Source of the DNA: Ensifer sp. LC163
GTDB taxonomy: Bacteria > Pseudomonadota > Alphaproteobacteria > Rhizobiales > Rhizobiaceae
Direction of reading: 5' to 3'
Length of the DNA stretch: 64,000 nt
Assembly (NCBI RefSeq): GCF_001695855.1
Contig: NZ_MBSS01000004.1
Span: 1-64,000 of the forward strand
This document shows positions 18,894 through 29,200 of this stretch, one piece after another; positions within the stretch are counted from its first letter, which is position 1, and each line of letters opens with the position of its first letter. The notes under the pieces were generated by a model that was given only the letters and a program-made list of their open reading frames with translations, was not told where the DNA came from and did no database searches. The position numbers and the translations under genes are program-made.

Positions 18894-19397
18894 ATGTCCT
18901 ACCATCGATACGCATGCGTCATCGGCGTCTCTGCGATGGCGTTTCTGGCGCTGTCCGGTCCCACAATGGCCGAGGACCTCGTCAACACCGGCTATTTCGG
19001 CGATGTCGCCATCAAGGGCTACGACCCGGTCGCCTATTTCACCGAAAGCAAGGCTTTAGAGGGTTCGCCGCAATATTCCTACCGCTGGCTCGGGGCGAAC
19101 TGGCAGTTTGCCAGCGCCGAGAACCGTGAACTCTTCATCCGCGAACCCACCCGCTACGCCCCGCAATATGGCGGCTACTGCGCCGACGGCGTCTCGTTTG
19201 GAACGGTGACCACCAACATCGACCCGAAGGCCTGGCGCATCATCGAGGGCAAGCTGTTCCTGAGCTACGATCCGGGTGCGGCGGAAGGTTTTGAGAAGAA
19301 CCCGAACAAGCTGGTCGATTCCAAGAAGCACTGGTCCGAAGTGGAAAACACGCTCATTTCGGAAAAGCTCGGCACCACCTGGCAGAAGCCGCGCTGA
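18894..19397 (+). CDS. YHS domain-containing periplasmic protein
   Basis: A 167-aa protein with a signal peptide (cut near THR-MAE, about residue 26) and a YHS domain: AIKGYDPVAYFTESKALEGS, then YRWLGANWQFASAENRELF and YAPQYGGYCADGVSFG. The family is common in alphaproteobacterial periplasms and is suspected to bind metals, with no established function. It has the same orientation as the ankyrin gene and is probably co-transcribed. A ribosome site AGAAAAGGA precedes the ATG. Confidence 0.9.
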   Translation: MSYHRYACVIGVSAMAFLALSGPTMAEDLVNTGYFGDVAIKGYDPVAYFTESKALEGSPQYSYRWLGANWQFASAENRELFIREPTRYAPQYGGYCADGVSFGTVTTNIDPKAWRIIEGKLFLSYDPGAAEGFEKNPNKLVDSKKHWSEVENTLISEKLGTTWQKPR

Positions 19398-19421
19398 CAC
19401 TCGGTCCTCACGGTATAGTCG

Positions 19422-21653
19422 TCACTGCGCGATCGAGAAGAATTTCAGCGCCTGCGGCGTCACGTGGATGAACTCGGCGCCGCGCTCGCCCTTGGCCGTG
19501 TTGCGATAGACGTAGCCGCAGACCATTCGGTCGAGAAAATAACCGTCGAACTTCTCGCAGAGCTGGTTGCCCTTCACCTCGGCGCGGCCGGTGATGCTCG
19601 TATTGGCGCTGCGATAGGCGGTATTGCCGGCCTTATCGAAGAATTGCACGAAACTCGTGCCATTCTTGTGCCGCCCGCTCCAGGTCTTGTCGAGGGTCAG
19701 GACGCCAAGTTCCGCGGGACCTATTCGGTCGGCCGCAGCCCCGACGAAACCGAAGGGCCACTCCGGAATGCCCGCGGTGCGCAGGCCGTGTAAATGGCGA
19801 TTGAGGTCCTCTTCGCGCCAATAATCATAGAGATAGCCGTAGTAGGTAAGGTTGGTGTCGGGAAAGAGCCGAAGCAGCTTCTCGCCTTCCGCCACCGCGC
19901 GGGCCCGATCGCCGCGCTGGGCATAGGCAGACGCCAGATATTCCCGTGCAGCCTCTGCGTTCGGCAAGGCCTCGCCCGCGGCTTCGATGAGCGGGATCGC
20001 TCGGTCGTTGTCCCGTGCCGTGTAATAGACGATGCCGGCCAGCAGCCGAAAACTCGGGGATGGCGACGGATCGAGCCTCAATGCCCGCTCCAGATCGGCG
20101 ATCGCCTGTTGGTGGTCTCCGGTCTGCGCGAGGATCAGCGCCAGATTGGCGAAGGCCTCGGCATCGCTCGGCTGCGCCCGGACCGCCCTGGCCGCTGATT
20201 CCCGCGCCTCCGTCTCGCGGCCGTCGACGAGCTGCAGCAATGCCAGCACCGTGTGGGCGCGCGCATTGTTGGCGTCGAGCTTCAGCGCCTCACCCGCAGC
20301 GTCATAGGCGATCTTGCGGGCGACTGCCGCCGACCAGAGATAATTGTAGTCGTTGCGCCAGACGTCGACGGCAACCCGCGCTATCCCCGCATGGGCATTG
20401 GCGAAGCGCGGGTCGAGATCGATCGCCTTTTGATAGAAGGCCAGCGTCTGGCGATAGGTGTCGACGTCGCTGTAGACGAGCCCCTGCTGCTCGGCCCGCA
20501 TGTAATAATCATAGGCCTCGAGATTGTCGGTCGGGATGCGCGCCAGCTGGTCGCGCTCGCCTTCACTGAGCTTGACCTCGAGCGCCGAGATGATCTTGCC
20601 GATGACATCGTCCTGGACCGCGAACAGATCGGCATATTGCCGGTCGTAGCGCTCCGCCCAGAGCGACAGACCGCTCATCGCATCGATCAGCTTGACGTTG
20701 ATGCGCAGGCGCTGATCGGCCCGCTGCAGCGTTCCCTCGAGAATGTAGTGAACCCCGAGTTCCGCTGCCACATCCTGGATCTTCCAGGCGCTGTCCTTCA
20801 TTGCGAACACCGAGTGACGGGCGATGACGAACAGGCCGGACACTTTCGAAAGCTCGGTGATGAGGTCGTCGGTCAACCCTTCGGCCAGATGGTCGTGATC
20901 CCGGTCACCGCTGACATTGATGAACGGCAGGACGGCGACGGAGGGCTGGTCCGGCAGGGGATAGGCAAAGCGCTCGGTCGGCGTCTCCGGCAGAACGAGC
21001 GTCCACGGCTGCCACCAGGCGGCGGCAAATGCGAGGGCCAGCATCACGGCGCCGGCAATGAGTATCCTCCTTCGCGCGGCTCGCCGCTTCGTATCCGTGA
21101 CGATCGTCTTGCCGGCATCGGTCGGGTCGAGCAGCACGCGGTAGACGCGGATGGGCTCGGCGATCCCCCTGACCCTCTGCTCGCCGAGAGAGGCATAACC
21201 GACGCCAACATTCGAGTGGACCTGGTCATAGGCCGTGCCGGATATCGCGATGCCGCCCGGCTCGGCGAGCCCCTGTACCCGATCGGCGGTGTTGACGCCA
21301 TCGCCGTGAATGTCGTCGCCTTCTACGATGATGTCGCCGAGATTGATGCCGATGCGAAAATCGAGCCGCCGATCGGCTGCGGCCTTGTCGGCCTGTTCGG
21401 CCTTTCGCTGCTGGATCTCCACCGCACAGCGAAGCGCGTCGACCACGCTGCGGAATTCCACCAGCAGCCCGTCGCCCATCGTCTTGACTAGACGTCCGTG
21501 ATGTTCGGCAAACTGCGGCTCAAGAATGTCGTGCAGGTCGCTCTGGAATCTGGCGCGCGTTCCCTCCTCGTCGAGCCGGCTCAGGCGACTGTATCCGGCG
21601 ACGTCGGCGATCAGGACGGCTGCGAGGCGGCGCTCCATCGACGGTCTCTTCAC
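19422..21653 (-). CDS. Class III adenylate/guanylate cyclase with TolB-like and TPR domains
   Basis: A 743-aa membrane-anchored protein. The N-terminal cyclase domain (about 8-180) has the metal-binding aspartates D17 (LIADVAGYS) and D61 (LVKTMGDGLLVEF, with adenine-selecting Lys57) and the transition-state Asn/Arg in HGDGVNTADRVQ. It therefore looks catalytically intact and adenylate-type. One transmembrane helix (about 198-218) follows, then a TolB-N/FlgO-like domain (PSVAVLPFINVSGD), tetratricopeptide repeats (about 400-610) and a C-terminal segment of about 110 residues with no family I recognise. Rhizobia carry many such cyclases. It is convergent with the YHS gene. Confidence 0.92.
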   Translation of the reverse strand: MKRPSMERRLAAVLIADVAGYSRLSRLDEEGTRARFQSDLHDILEPQFAEHHGRLVKTMGDGLLVEFRSVVDALRCAVEIQQRKAEQADKAAADRRLDFRIGINLGDIIVEGDDIHGDGVNTADRVQGLAEPGGIAISGTAYDQVHSNVGVGYASLGEQRVRGIAEPIRVYRVLLDPTDAGKTIVTDTKRRAARRRILIAGAVMLALAFAAAWWQPWTLVLPETPTERFAYPLPDQPSVAVLPFINVSGDRDHDHLAEGLTDDLITELSKVSGLFVIARHSVFAMKDSAWKIQDVAAELGVHYILEGTLQRADQRLRINVKLIDAMSGLSLWAERYDRQYADLFAVQDDVIGKIISALEVKLSEGERDQLARIPTDNLEAYDYYMRAEQQGLVYSDVDTYRQTLAFYQKAIDLDPRFANAHAGIARVAVDVWRNDYNYLWSAAVARKIAYDAAGEALKLDANNARAHTVLALLQLVDGRETEARESAARAVRAQPSDAEAFANLALILAQTGDHQQAIADLERALRLDPSPSPSFRLLAGIVYYTARDNDRAIPLIEAAGEALPNAEAAREYLASAYAQRGDRARAVAEGEKLLRLFPDTNLTYYGYLYDYWREEDLNRHLHGLRTAGIPEWPFGFVGAAADRIGPAELGVLTLDKTWSGRHKNGTSFVQFFDKAGNTAYRSANTSITGRAEVKGNQLCEKFDGYFLDRMVCGYVYRNTAKGERGAEFIHVTPQALKFFSIAQ

Positions 21654-21871
21654 GTGCGATGTATTCCAGCAGCGATGTTACCGCAGGTCGCCAGGCGCCG
21701 CTATCGCGTCGGCGGTGAACGGTATCGGCGCCGTCGTAACCGTTACGTACTTGCGGTTTTCGGCCCATCGCTCACCATAGACGAGTTGCTAGCCCGCATG
21801 GCTTTGCGCATACCGCCGGATTATCCGTCGGTCATCTGCTCGGTGCTTGCGTTCACCCGGAGGATTTTGCC

Positions 21872-23290
21872 ATGCTCAGACGACGGACCCTTCTGATGGT
21901 CGGCGCGCTTGCTGCCGCGCTCCCCCATCTGGCAAGCGTGCCAGCGATCGCCGCCGATGCCGCCCTCGCGCCGGATGAAGCACGGGCGATCGCCAAGGAG
22001 GCGACGATCTACGGATTTCCGCTGGTCGACAATTATCGCGTCCAGCACTCCTATTTCGTCGACGCCGGCGGTCCGGAGTTCAAGGCGCCCTGGAACGAAC
22101 TCGTCAACAATGCACGGGTCTATACGCCGGATGACAAGGCGATCCAGACCCCGAATTCCGACACGCCCTACTCCTATGTCGGCGCCGATCTCAGGGCCGA
22201 GCCGCTGGTATTCACGGTGCCGGTGATCGACAAGGAACGTTACTACTCCCTGCAATTCATCGACCTCTACACCTTCAACTTCGCCTATATCGGCAGCCGC
22301 GCCACCGGCAACGAGGCAGGCGGTTACCTGCTGGCAGGCCCGAACTGGAAAGGCGAGACACCGCCCGGGATCAAATCCGTCATCCGCTCGGAGACGGAGT
22401 TCGCCTTCGTGCTCTACCGCACGCAACTCTTCAATCCTGGCGATATAGAAAACGTCAAGGAGATCCAAGCCGGCTACAAGGTCGAGCCCCTGTCGAAATT
22501 CCTCGGCCAGCCCGCACCGGCACCCGCACCCGCCGTCGACTTCATCGCCCCCTTGAGCGCCGCCGACGAAAAGACCTCGCCCGATTTCTTCAGGGTACTC
22601 AACTTCATTCTGCAGTTCTGCCCGACCGATCCTTCGGAGAAGGAGTTGATGGCCCGCTTCGCCGAGCTGAACATTGGTGCCGGCAAGACATTCGACCTCA
22701 AGGCCTTCCCGCCGGAAATCCAGAAGGCGATCACCGACGGCATGGCCGACGGCTGGGCTGCTTTTAGGGAGTACAAGGAAACCATGGTCGATACCGGCAA
22801 GGCTTCGAGCGCCGACAGCTTCGGCACGCGGGCATTCCTGAAGAACGACTACATGCAGCGCATGTCGGGCGCGGTGCTCGGCATCTATGGCAACCTTAAG
22901 GACGAGGCCCTCTATCCCGTCTATTTCATCGACGATCAGAAGAAACTGCTGACAGGCGCCGGCAAATACACGCTGCGCCTCGCACCCGGGCAACTACCGC
23001 CGGTCAACGCCTTCTGGTCCCTCACCCTCTATGATCTGCCTTCCAGCCTGCTCTACGCCAATCCGCTCAACCGTTATCTCATCAACTCGCCGATGCTGCC
23101 CGGCCTGAAGAAGGACGCCGATGGCGGCCTGACGCTCTACATTCAGAACGAAAGCCCCGGTCCTGACAAGGAGGCCAATTGGTTGCCGGCGCCCACAGGC
23201 CCGTTCTTCACGGCGATGCGCCTCTACTGGCCGAAACCGGACGCGCTGGACGGCAAATGGAAGGCCCCGCCGCTGCAACACGTCAACTGA
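21872..23290 (+). CDS. DUF1254/DUF1214 domain-containing periplasmic protein
   Basis: A 472-aa protein with a twin-Arg-containing signal sequence (MLRRRTLLMVGALAAALPHL). DUF1254 (about 45-180) includes TPNSDTPYSYVGADLRAEPL and the C-terminal DUF1214 (about 350-455) includes FWSLTLYD and GLTLYIQNESPG. The family is broadly distributed and uncharacterised. It is followed 17 bp later by a smaller relative, giving a two-gene operon. Confidence 0.9.
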   Translation: MLRRRTLLMVGALAAALPHLASVPAIAADAALAPDEARAIAKEATIYGFPLVDNYRVQHSYFVDAGGPEFKAPWNELVNNARVYTPDDKAIQTPNSDTPYSYVGADLRAEPLVFTVPVIDKERYYSLQFIDLYTFNFAYIGSRATGNEAGGYLLAGPNWKGETPPGIKSVIRSETEFAFVLYRTQLFNPGDIENVKEIQAGYKVEPLSKFLGQPAPAPAPAVDFIAPLSAADEKTSPDFFRVLNFILQFCPTDPSEKELMARFAELNIGAGKTFDLKAFPPEIQKAITDGMADGWAAFREYKETMVDTGKASSADSFGTRAFLKNDYMQRMSGAVLGIYGNLKDEALYPVYFIDDQKKLLTGAGKYTLRLAPGQLPPVNAFWSLTLYDLPSSLLYANPLNRYLINSPMLPGLKKDADGGLTLYIQNESPGPDKEANWLPAPTGPFFTAMRLYWPKPDALDGKWKAPPLQHVN

Positions 23291-23307
23291 GCACCGAGGA
23301 TCACGAC

Positions 23308-24330
23308 ATGACGACATTTCGCATCACCTTCGCTCTGGCGGCGGCTGCCATGATCGGCACAATGCCGGCCAAGGCAGCCGATCCTGCTATCGTCGGGGTC
23401 GACAATTTCATCCGCGCCGAGAGCGACATGTATGCCGCCGCCATGGTCAAGGAAGGGGCGCTGGGCAAGTTCCTGCATCGCCGCGAACCCGCCTCCATCG
23501 ACAACCAGACCGTCATTCGCCTCAACCGCGACACGCTCTATTCGTCGGCGGTGTTCGACCTGGACGCCGGTCCCGTCACGATCACGCTGCCCGATGCCGG
23601 AAAGCGCTTCATGTCGATGCAGGTGATCAACGAGGACCACTACGTGCCGCAGGTGACCTATGATGCCGGCGAGCATAGGCTGACGAAGGAAAGCGTCGGC
23701 ACGCGCTATGCCGTGGTCGGGATCCGGACGCTCGTGGATCCCGCCGATCCCAAAGATCTCGACGAAGTCCACGCGCTGCAGGACGCGATCAAAGTCAGCC
23801 AGCAGAGCATTGGCAGCTTCGAGGTCCCCGCTTGGGATCCGGCGAGCCAGAAGACGGTGCGCGAAGCGCTGCTTGTGCTCGGCTCAACCATGCCGGACTT
23901 CAAGAAGGCCTTCGGGACCAAGGAGGACGTCGATCCGGTTCGCCACCTGATCGGGACCGCCACCGGCTGGGGCGGGAACCCGGACAAGGATGCGACCTAT
24001 CTCAACGTGACACCGGCGAAAAACGATGGCGCAACTGTCTATAAGCTCAATGTGAAGGATGTGCCGGTCGACGCGTTCTGGTCGGTGAGCGTCTACAATG
24101 CGGCGGGATACTACGAGAAGAACCAGTACGGCGCCTACACCATCAACAACATCACCGCGAAGAAAGGCGACGACGGCGCCATCGGGATCCAGTTCGGCGG
24201 TTGCGACGGCAAGATAGAAAATTGCCTGCCGACGACGAAGGGCTGGAATTACACGGTGCGCCTCTATCGGCCGCGGCAGGAAATACTGGATGGAACCTGG
24301 CAGTTTCCAGAGCCGAGCGCGGTCAACTAG
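23308..24330 (+). CDS. DUF1254/DUF1214 domain-containing periplasmic protein, shorter paralogue
   Basis: A 340-aa protein with a signal peptide (cut after MPAKAA, about residue 24) and the same fold signatures as the preceding gene in a shorter form: VIRLNRDTLYSSAVFDLDAG and DAFWSVSVYNAAGYYEKN, then a conserved NYTVRLYRPRQEILDGTW tail. ATG 23308 follows an AGGA site. The gene's TAG stop is part of the left terminal repeat of the element at 24327-24432. Confidence 0.9.
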   Translation: MTTFRITFALAAAAMIGTMPAKAADPAIVGVDNFIRAESDMYAAAMVKEGALGKFLHRREPASIDNQTVIRLNRDTLYSSAVFDLDAGPVTITLPDAGKRFMSMQVINEDHYVPQVTYDAGEHRLTKESVGTRYAVVGIRTLVDPADPKDLDEVHALQDAIKVSQQSIGSFEVPAWDPASQKTVREALLVLGSTMPDFKKAFGTKEDVDPVRHLIGTATGWGGNPDKDATYLNVTPAKNDGATVYKLNVKDVPVDAFWSVSVYNAAGYYEKNQYGAYTINNITAKKGDDGAIGIQFGGCDGKIENCLPTTKGWNYTVRLYRPRQEILDGTWQFPEPSAVN

Positions 24331-24432
24331 AGCATTTCCGGTCTAAACGGAATCGCAGAAACACTATAACTCTTTGTTTTTACGCATTTCCTGACGGAAA
24401 ACCGCTTCGCACTTTTCCTGGAAATGCTCTAG
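24327..24432. repeat. Rhizobial-type palindromic intergenic element (CTAGAGCATTTCC family)
   Basis: A 106-bp element bounded by perfect 13-bp inverted repeats CTAGAGCATTTCC (24327-24339) and GGAAATGCTCTAG (24420-24432), with internal GCATTTCCTGACGGAAAACC. Elements of this form recur in rhizobial intergenic regions (recollection). The TAG of the left terminus serves as the stop codon of the preceding gene. Confidence 0.8.
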
Positions 24433-24578
24433 GCGGCCTTCGGAACCCGGAACCGAAGCAATCACTGGTCGCGCGTCGCGTGGGAAGCGCGGCAGGCAAA
24501 CGAATTATCAGTGAGGTTAGATCTGCGCCTGCCTGACTGGCAGACCGTGGCAGCACCTGGATCGAGCAATGAATGCGG

Positions 24579-24803
24579 TCAGGCGCCTGTGCGCTTGCGT
24601 GCCGGCTGGCGCTTCGGCGCCGGGGAAACCGGTTCGGCATCAGCCTCTTGCAAAAGCCGCTGTGCCCTAAGCTTCTCGGTCTTCTTCTCACGCGCCAGCT
24701 TTTCGGCCGCGACGATACCGCGGGCCGTATGATCGGTCGCGGCGGCCTTGTCGCTTGCCGACAGCCGCTCGGGCTTGAAAAGATCTTTCTTCGTCGACGT
24801 CAT
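24579..24803 (-). CDS. Small basic conserved hypothetical protein
   Basis: A 74-aa Lys/Arg/Ala-rich protein (MTSTKKDLFKPERLSASDKA, tail PKRQPARKRTGA), predicted mostly helical, with no recognised domain. A strong ribosome site (GAGGAGGT) precedes the ATG at 24803. It lies 57 bp downstream of the S21 gene on the same strand, in a group with a DUF-type protein and CspA, suggesting a nucleic-acid-associated or stress role, but none is established. Confidence 0.75.
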   Translation of the reverse strand: MTSTKKDLFKPERLSASDKAAATDHTARGIVAAEKLAREKKTEKLRAQRLLQEADAEPVSPAPKRQPARKRTGA

Positions 24804-24860
24804 GCGTACCTCCTCGCTCGGGCGTGGACCGATGCCGAAATCGGCATCGGTGCCTCAGAT

Positions 24861-25097
24861 TTAGCGGGTGCGGACGGCCTTCTTCGGCGCCGGCAGCAGG
24901 CCTTCGCGCTGAAGCTTCTTGCGTGCGAGCTTGCGCTGGCGACGAACGGCTTCCGCCTTTTCGCGAACGCGCTTTTCCGACGGCTTTTCATAGGCGCTGC
25001 GCGCCTTGAATTCGCGGAACAATCCCTCCCGCTGCATCTTCTTCTTCAGGATGCGGAGTGCCTGGTCGACGTTGTTGTCTCTGACGAGTACCTGCAA
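24861..25097 (-). CDS. rpsU: 30S ribosomal protein S21
   Basis: A 78-aa S21 protein: [20 protein letters not shown], then the conserved [17 protein letters not shown] and a basic tail. It binds the small subunit near the 16S 3' end and assists initiation. The only start fitting the family N-terminus is TTG at 25097, preceded by AAGGATACATC; no in-frame ATG lies close upstream. Rhizobia commonly carry more than one rpsU copy, and copies next to csp genes are typical of cold/stress-linked forms. Confidence 0.95.
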   Translation of the reverse strand: MQVLVRDNNVDQALRILKKKMQREGLFREFKARSAYEKPSEKRVREKAEAVRRQRKLARKKLQREGLLPAPKKAVRTR

Positions 25098-25153
25098 GAT
25101 GTATCCTTCCCTTTGGTTGGTGGCCGCACATCGGCGGACCGAAATTGGCGTAG

Positions 25154-25441
25154 CTATCTTCCGATCCGGATGCGCGACGGTTTCAGCCAGGGTTCACCCT
25201 TGGCAATGCTGCGCGACGGTCCCTCTTCGATGGGAGAGGCCGCCTCTGTGGTCTCGACGTCGCTTGCAACGATGCGACGTTCGAAGTTCTCGCCGTCGAA
25301 ACGGACGCGATATTGTGTTTCGCCGTGGTCGGCGGGCAGGACACCGATGATCCGGCACGTCCTCATGGCGGGTGCCAGCTTGGTGAAATCGGCCCTTACG
25401 GTCACCGTGTCGCCAACGGCACAAACTCTGCGGGTCATCAT
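25154..25441 (-). CDS. Conserved hypothetical protein
   Basis: A 95-aa protein, [20 protein letters not shown] then [20 protein letters not shown] and [10 protein letters not shown]. The N-terminal half looks like a small beta-barrel (SH3/KOW-like spacing) of a type often found beside cspA and rpsU in rhizobia; no function is assigned. Two adjacent ATGs (25441, 25438) follow GGGGAAAG. A longer in-frame version to 25666 is rejected because it runs antiparallel through intergenic sequence with no family similarity. Confidence 0.75.
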   Translation of the reverse strand: MMTRRVCAVGDTVTVRADFTKLAPAMRTCRIIGVLPADHGETQYRVRFDGENFERRIVASDVETTEAASPIEEGPSRSIAKGEPWLKPSRIRIGR

Positions 25442-25562
25442 AGTTTCTTTCCCCGGAATGTGCAGGGTCCGGACGCAAAAAGGCCGGGCTTCACCCGACC
25501 TCTTCCCGTCAATCAAACGTCCCCAGCCAGTACATCCGTGGTCGGGGGAGGCAGATGACGAT

Positions 25563-25772
25563 TCATTCCGCCCGGAGATTGTCGGCGGAGTTCTTGCCGG
25601 TCTTGCGGTCGCGGACGATGTCGTAGGTGACCTTCTGGCCTTCCGCCAGCGAGCCCATGCCTGCACGCTCTACAGCGGAAACATGAACGAACACGTCGGT
25701 CGTGCCGTCATCCGGCTGGATGAAGCCAAAACCCTTGGTGCCATTGAACCACTTTACAGTGCCTGAATTCAT
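25563..25772 (-). CDS. cspA: Cold shock protein, CspA family
   Basis: A 69-aa single cold-shock domain with RNP1 [11 protein letters not shown] and RNP2 [10 protein letters not shown], an RNA chaperone. The ribosome site GGAGATCGTT directly precedes the ATG at 25772. A long AT-rich leader region (25773-26060) lies upstream, as usual for csp genes whose translation responds to temperature. It heads a minus-strand group with a DUF-type gene, rpsU and a small basic protein. Confidence 0.96.
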   Translation of the reverse strand: MNSGTVKWFNGTKGFGFIQPDDGTTDVFVHVSAVERAGMGSLAEGQKVTYDIVRDRKTGKNSADNLRAE

Positions 25773-26288
25773 AACGATCTCCTTTCAATCGTTGATTTCG
25801 CTCGACGGGTATTCGCCGAGCCGTGTCGATGTTGAGAGGAAATCTGACAACGCTTTTCAGCGCTTTGACAAAGGTCGCAAGCAATATTCGATGGCACCCA
25901 TATAATTCTTTTTTCGGGATTTTCAATGTTTCATTTGGAAAACGACCCGAAATGCAACTGCGTCGTCGAAAGACAACGTTGAATCACATTCATTTCAATT
26001 GGAATCCTTCCGGAATTTCCATCCTATTATTTTTGCACGCCTTAAGAAATATATTGGCGCCACCGGCCGTAAACCACGAATGCAGAGCAATAGGCCAGTT
26101 CAGCGAAGCATAGTGTGGTCAAGAATGGCAATCGCCGGCATCAACAACCGCTCAACGCCGTTTCATCTTGGCTTCAGGCAAGTGGGAAAGACGATTTCGC
26201 CCCGTGGCCGGCCTTGGGACGCACGCCGCTTCAAGAGCGACACTGACGGGCATGATTGCCCGCCAGCGCTATTGTTGGATGCCCGAGA
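25773..26288. other. AT-rich intergenic region between cspA and metH
   Basis: 516 bp without a convincing gene. The part next to cspA (to about 26060) is clearly more AT-rich than the rest of the window and probably contains the cspA promoter and a long 5' leader. A plus-strand open frame at 25823-26113 lacks a ribosome site and family similarity. Confidence 0.6.
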
Positions 26289-29200
26289 TTACTCGGCAGC
26301 CTCTGCTTCGGGCATCGGCACGTAGTTGAGGATCGGCGACAGCCAGCGCTCGACCTCTCGAACCGGCATGCGCTTGCGCGCGGCATAGTCCTCGACCTGA
26401 TCCCGTTCGACCTTGGCAACACCGAAATAATAGGCTTCGGGATGACCGATATAGAGGCCGGAGACGGACGAGCCCGGCCACATGGCGTAGCTCTCGGTCA
26501 GGGTCACGCCGATCGTCTTTTCAGCGTCGAGCAGCCGGAACAGCGTTTCCTTTTCTGTGTGGTCGGGCTGCGCCGGATAGCCCGGTGCCGGACGGATGCC
26601 GGCATAGGGTTCACCGACCAGATCCTGCGGCGAGAACGCCTCGTCGGCGGCGTAGCCCCAGAGCTCCTTGCGCACATATTCGTGCATGCGCTCGGCAAAG
26701 GCCTCGGCAAAACGGTCGGCCAGCGCCTTGACCATGATCGACGAATAGTCGTCGTTGGCGCGCTCGAAGCGCTCGGCGATCGCCACTTCCTCGATGCCGG
26801 CGGTGACGACGAAGCCGCCGAGATAGTCTCGGCTGCCGCTGTCGACAGGTGCCACGAAATCGGACAGCGCCACGTTCGCCCGGCCGTCGCGCTTGCTCAG
26901 CTGCTGGCGCAGCGTGTAGAAGGTGGCAAGCTCCTGGCCGCGCGCCTCATCGGCAAACAGTCGGATGTCGTCACCGACGGTTCCCGCCGGCCAGAAGCCG
27001 ACGACCGCCTTCGGCGCGAACCACTTCTCGTCGATGATCTTGGCAAGCATGGCCTGCGCATCGTCAAACAGCTGGCGCGCGGCCTGCCCCTGCTTCTCGT
27101 CGTCGAGGATCTTGGGATAGACGCCCTTCAGCTCCCAGGTCTGGAAGAACGGCGTCCAGTCGATGTAGCGCGCCAGCTCCTCCAGTTCCCAGCCCTGGAA
27201 AACCCGCGTGCCGAGGAACGAGGGAGCCTTCGCCTGGTGGGCGTTCCAGTCGATCTTGTGGGCATTGGCCCGCGCCTGCGACAGCGGCAGACGGCGCTTT
27301 TCCGCCTCGTTGCGGGCATGGGCGTCGGCGACCTTGCGGTATTCCGCACGGATCGTCTCGACATAGGATGTCTTGGCTTCCGGCGACAGCAGGCTGGAGA
27401 CGACGCCGACCGCACGACTCGCATCGGTGACATAGACCGTCTGGCCGCGGTCGTAGCGCGGATTGATCTTGACCGCCGTATGCACCCGGCTCGTCGTCGC
27501 GCCGCCGATCAACAGCGGGATGTCAAAACCTTCGCGCTCGAGTTCGGAGGCGACATGCACCATCTCGTCGAGCGACGGCGTGATCAGGCCGGAAAGACCG
27601 ATGATATCGACCTTCTGCTCTCTCGCCACCTCAAGGATCTTGGCAGACGGCACCATGACGCCGAGATCGATGATCTCGTAATTGTTGCAGGCAAGCACGA
27701 CGCCGACGATGTTCTTGCCGATGTCGTGCACATCGCCCTTGACCGTTGCCATCAGGATCGTGCCGGCGCTCTGGCGCTCGCCTTCACCGCCGGCGGCCAG
27801 CCGCTCGGCTTCCATGTGCGGCAAGAGCACCGCAACCGCCTGCTTCATCACGCGCGCCGACTTTACCACCTGCGGCAGGAACATCTTGCCCGAGCCGAAA
27901 AGGTCGCCGACGACATTCATGCCGGCCATCAGCGGGCCCTCGATCACGTGCAGCGGCCGGGCGGACGCCAGCCGTGCCTCATCGGTATCGGCTTCGATAT
28001 ATTCGGTGATGCCGTTGACCAGCGCGTGTTCGAGCCGCTTTTCCACCGGCCATTCGCGCCAGGAAAGGTCCTTCTCCTTGCCTTGCGCCCCGCCCTGGCC
28101 GCGATAGCGCTCGGCGATCTCCAGCATGCGCTCGGTCGAATCAGCACGGCGGTTCAGCACCACATCCTCGCAGGCCTCGCGCAGCTCGGCATCGATCGTA
28201 TCATAGACGGCGAGTTGGCCGGCATTGACGATGCCCATGTCCATGCCCGCCTGGATGGCGTGGTAGAGGAACACCGCGTGCATCGCCTCGCGCACCGGCT
28301 CGTTGCCGCGGAAGGAGAACGAAAGGTTGGAGACGCCGCCGGAGATGTGCACATGCGGCAGCGTCGCGATGATTTCGCGCGTCGCTTCGATGAAATCGAC
28401 GCCGTAGTTGTTGTGCTCCTCGATCCCGGTCGCGACCGCGAAGATGTTCGGGTCGAAGATGATGTCTTCGGGCGGGAACCCGGCCTCTTGCGTCAGCAAT
28501 GTGTAGGCGCGGCTGCAGATCTCGACCTTGCGCACCTTGGTATCGGCCTGACCGACCTCGTCGAAGGCCATGATGACGACGGCAGCGCCATAGGCGCGGC
28601 AAAGCCTGGCGTGATGAAGAAACGCCTCTTCGCCCTCCTTCATCGAGATCGAGTTGACCAACGGCTTGCCTTGGACGCATTTCAGGCCGGCCTCGATCAC
28701 GTCCCACTTGGACGAGTCGATCATGACGGGGACGCGGGCGATGTCCGGTTCGGAGGCGACGAGGTTGAGAAACTCGACCATCGCCTGCTTCGAATCGATC
28801 AGGCCCTCGTCCATGTTGATGTCGATGATCTGCGCGCCGTTGGCGACCTGGTCGCGGGCGACATCGAGCGCTGCCGAATAGTCGCCGGCGGTGATCAGCT
28901 TGCGGAACTTGGCCGAACCGGTGACGTTGGTGCGCTCGCCGACATTGACGAAGGGAATGTCCGACGTCAGCGTGAAGGGCTCGAGCCCGGAAAGCCGCAT
29001 CAGCGGCGCGACGTCGGGGATCCGGCGCGGCGGATGCTTGGCAACCGCCTTGGCAATCGCGCTGATATGGGCGGGCGTCGAGCCGCAACAGCCGCCCACG
29101 ATGTTGACGAGGCCGTCGCGGGCAAAGGCTTCGACCTGGGCTGCCATCTGCTCCGGCGTCTCGTCATACTGCCCGAATTCGTTTGGCAGGCCGGCGTTCG

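Noticed and set aside
25823-26113. Possible small gene in the cspA upstream region
   Set aside because: No ribosome site, atypical codon use, overlaps the likely cspA promoter and leader; no homology recognised.
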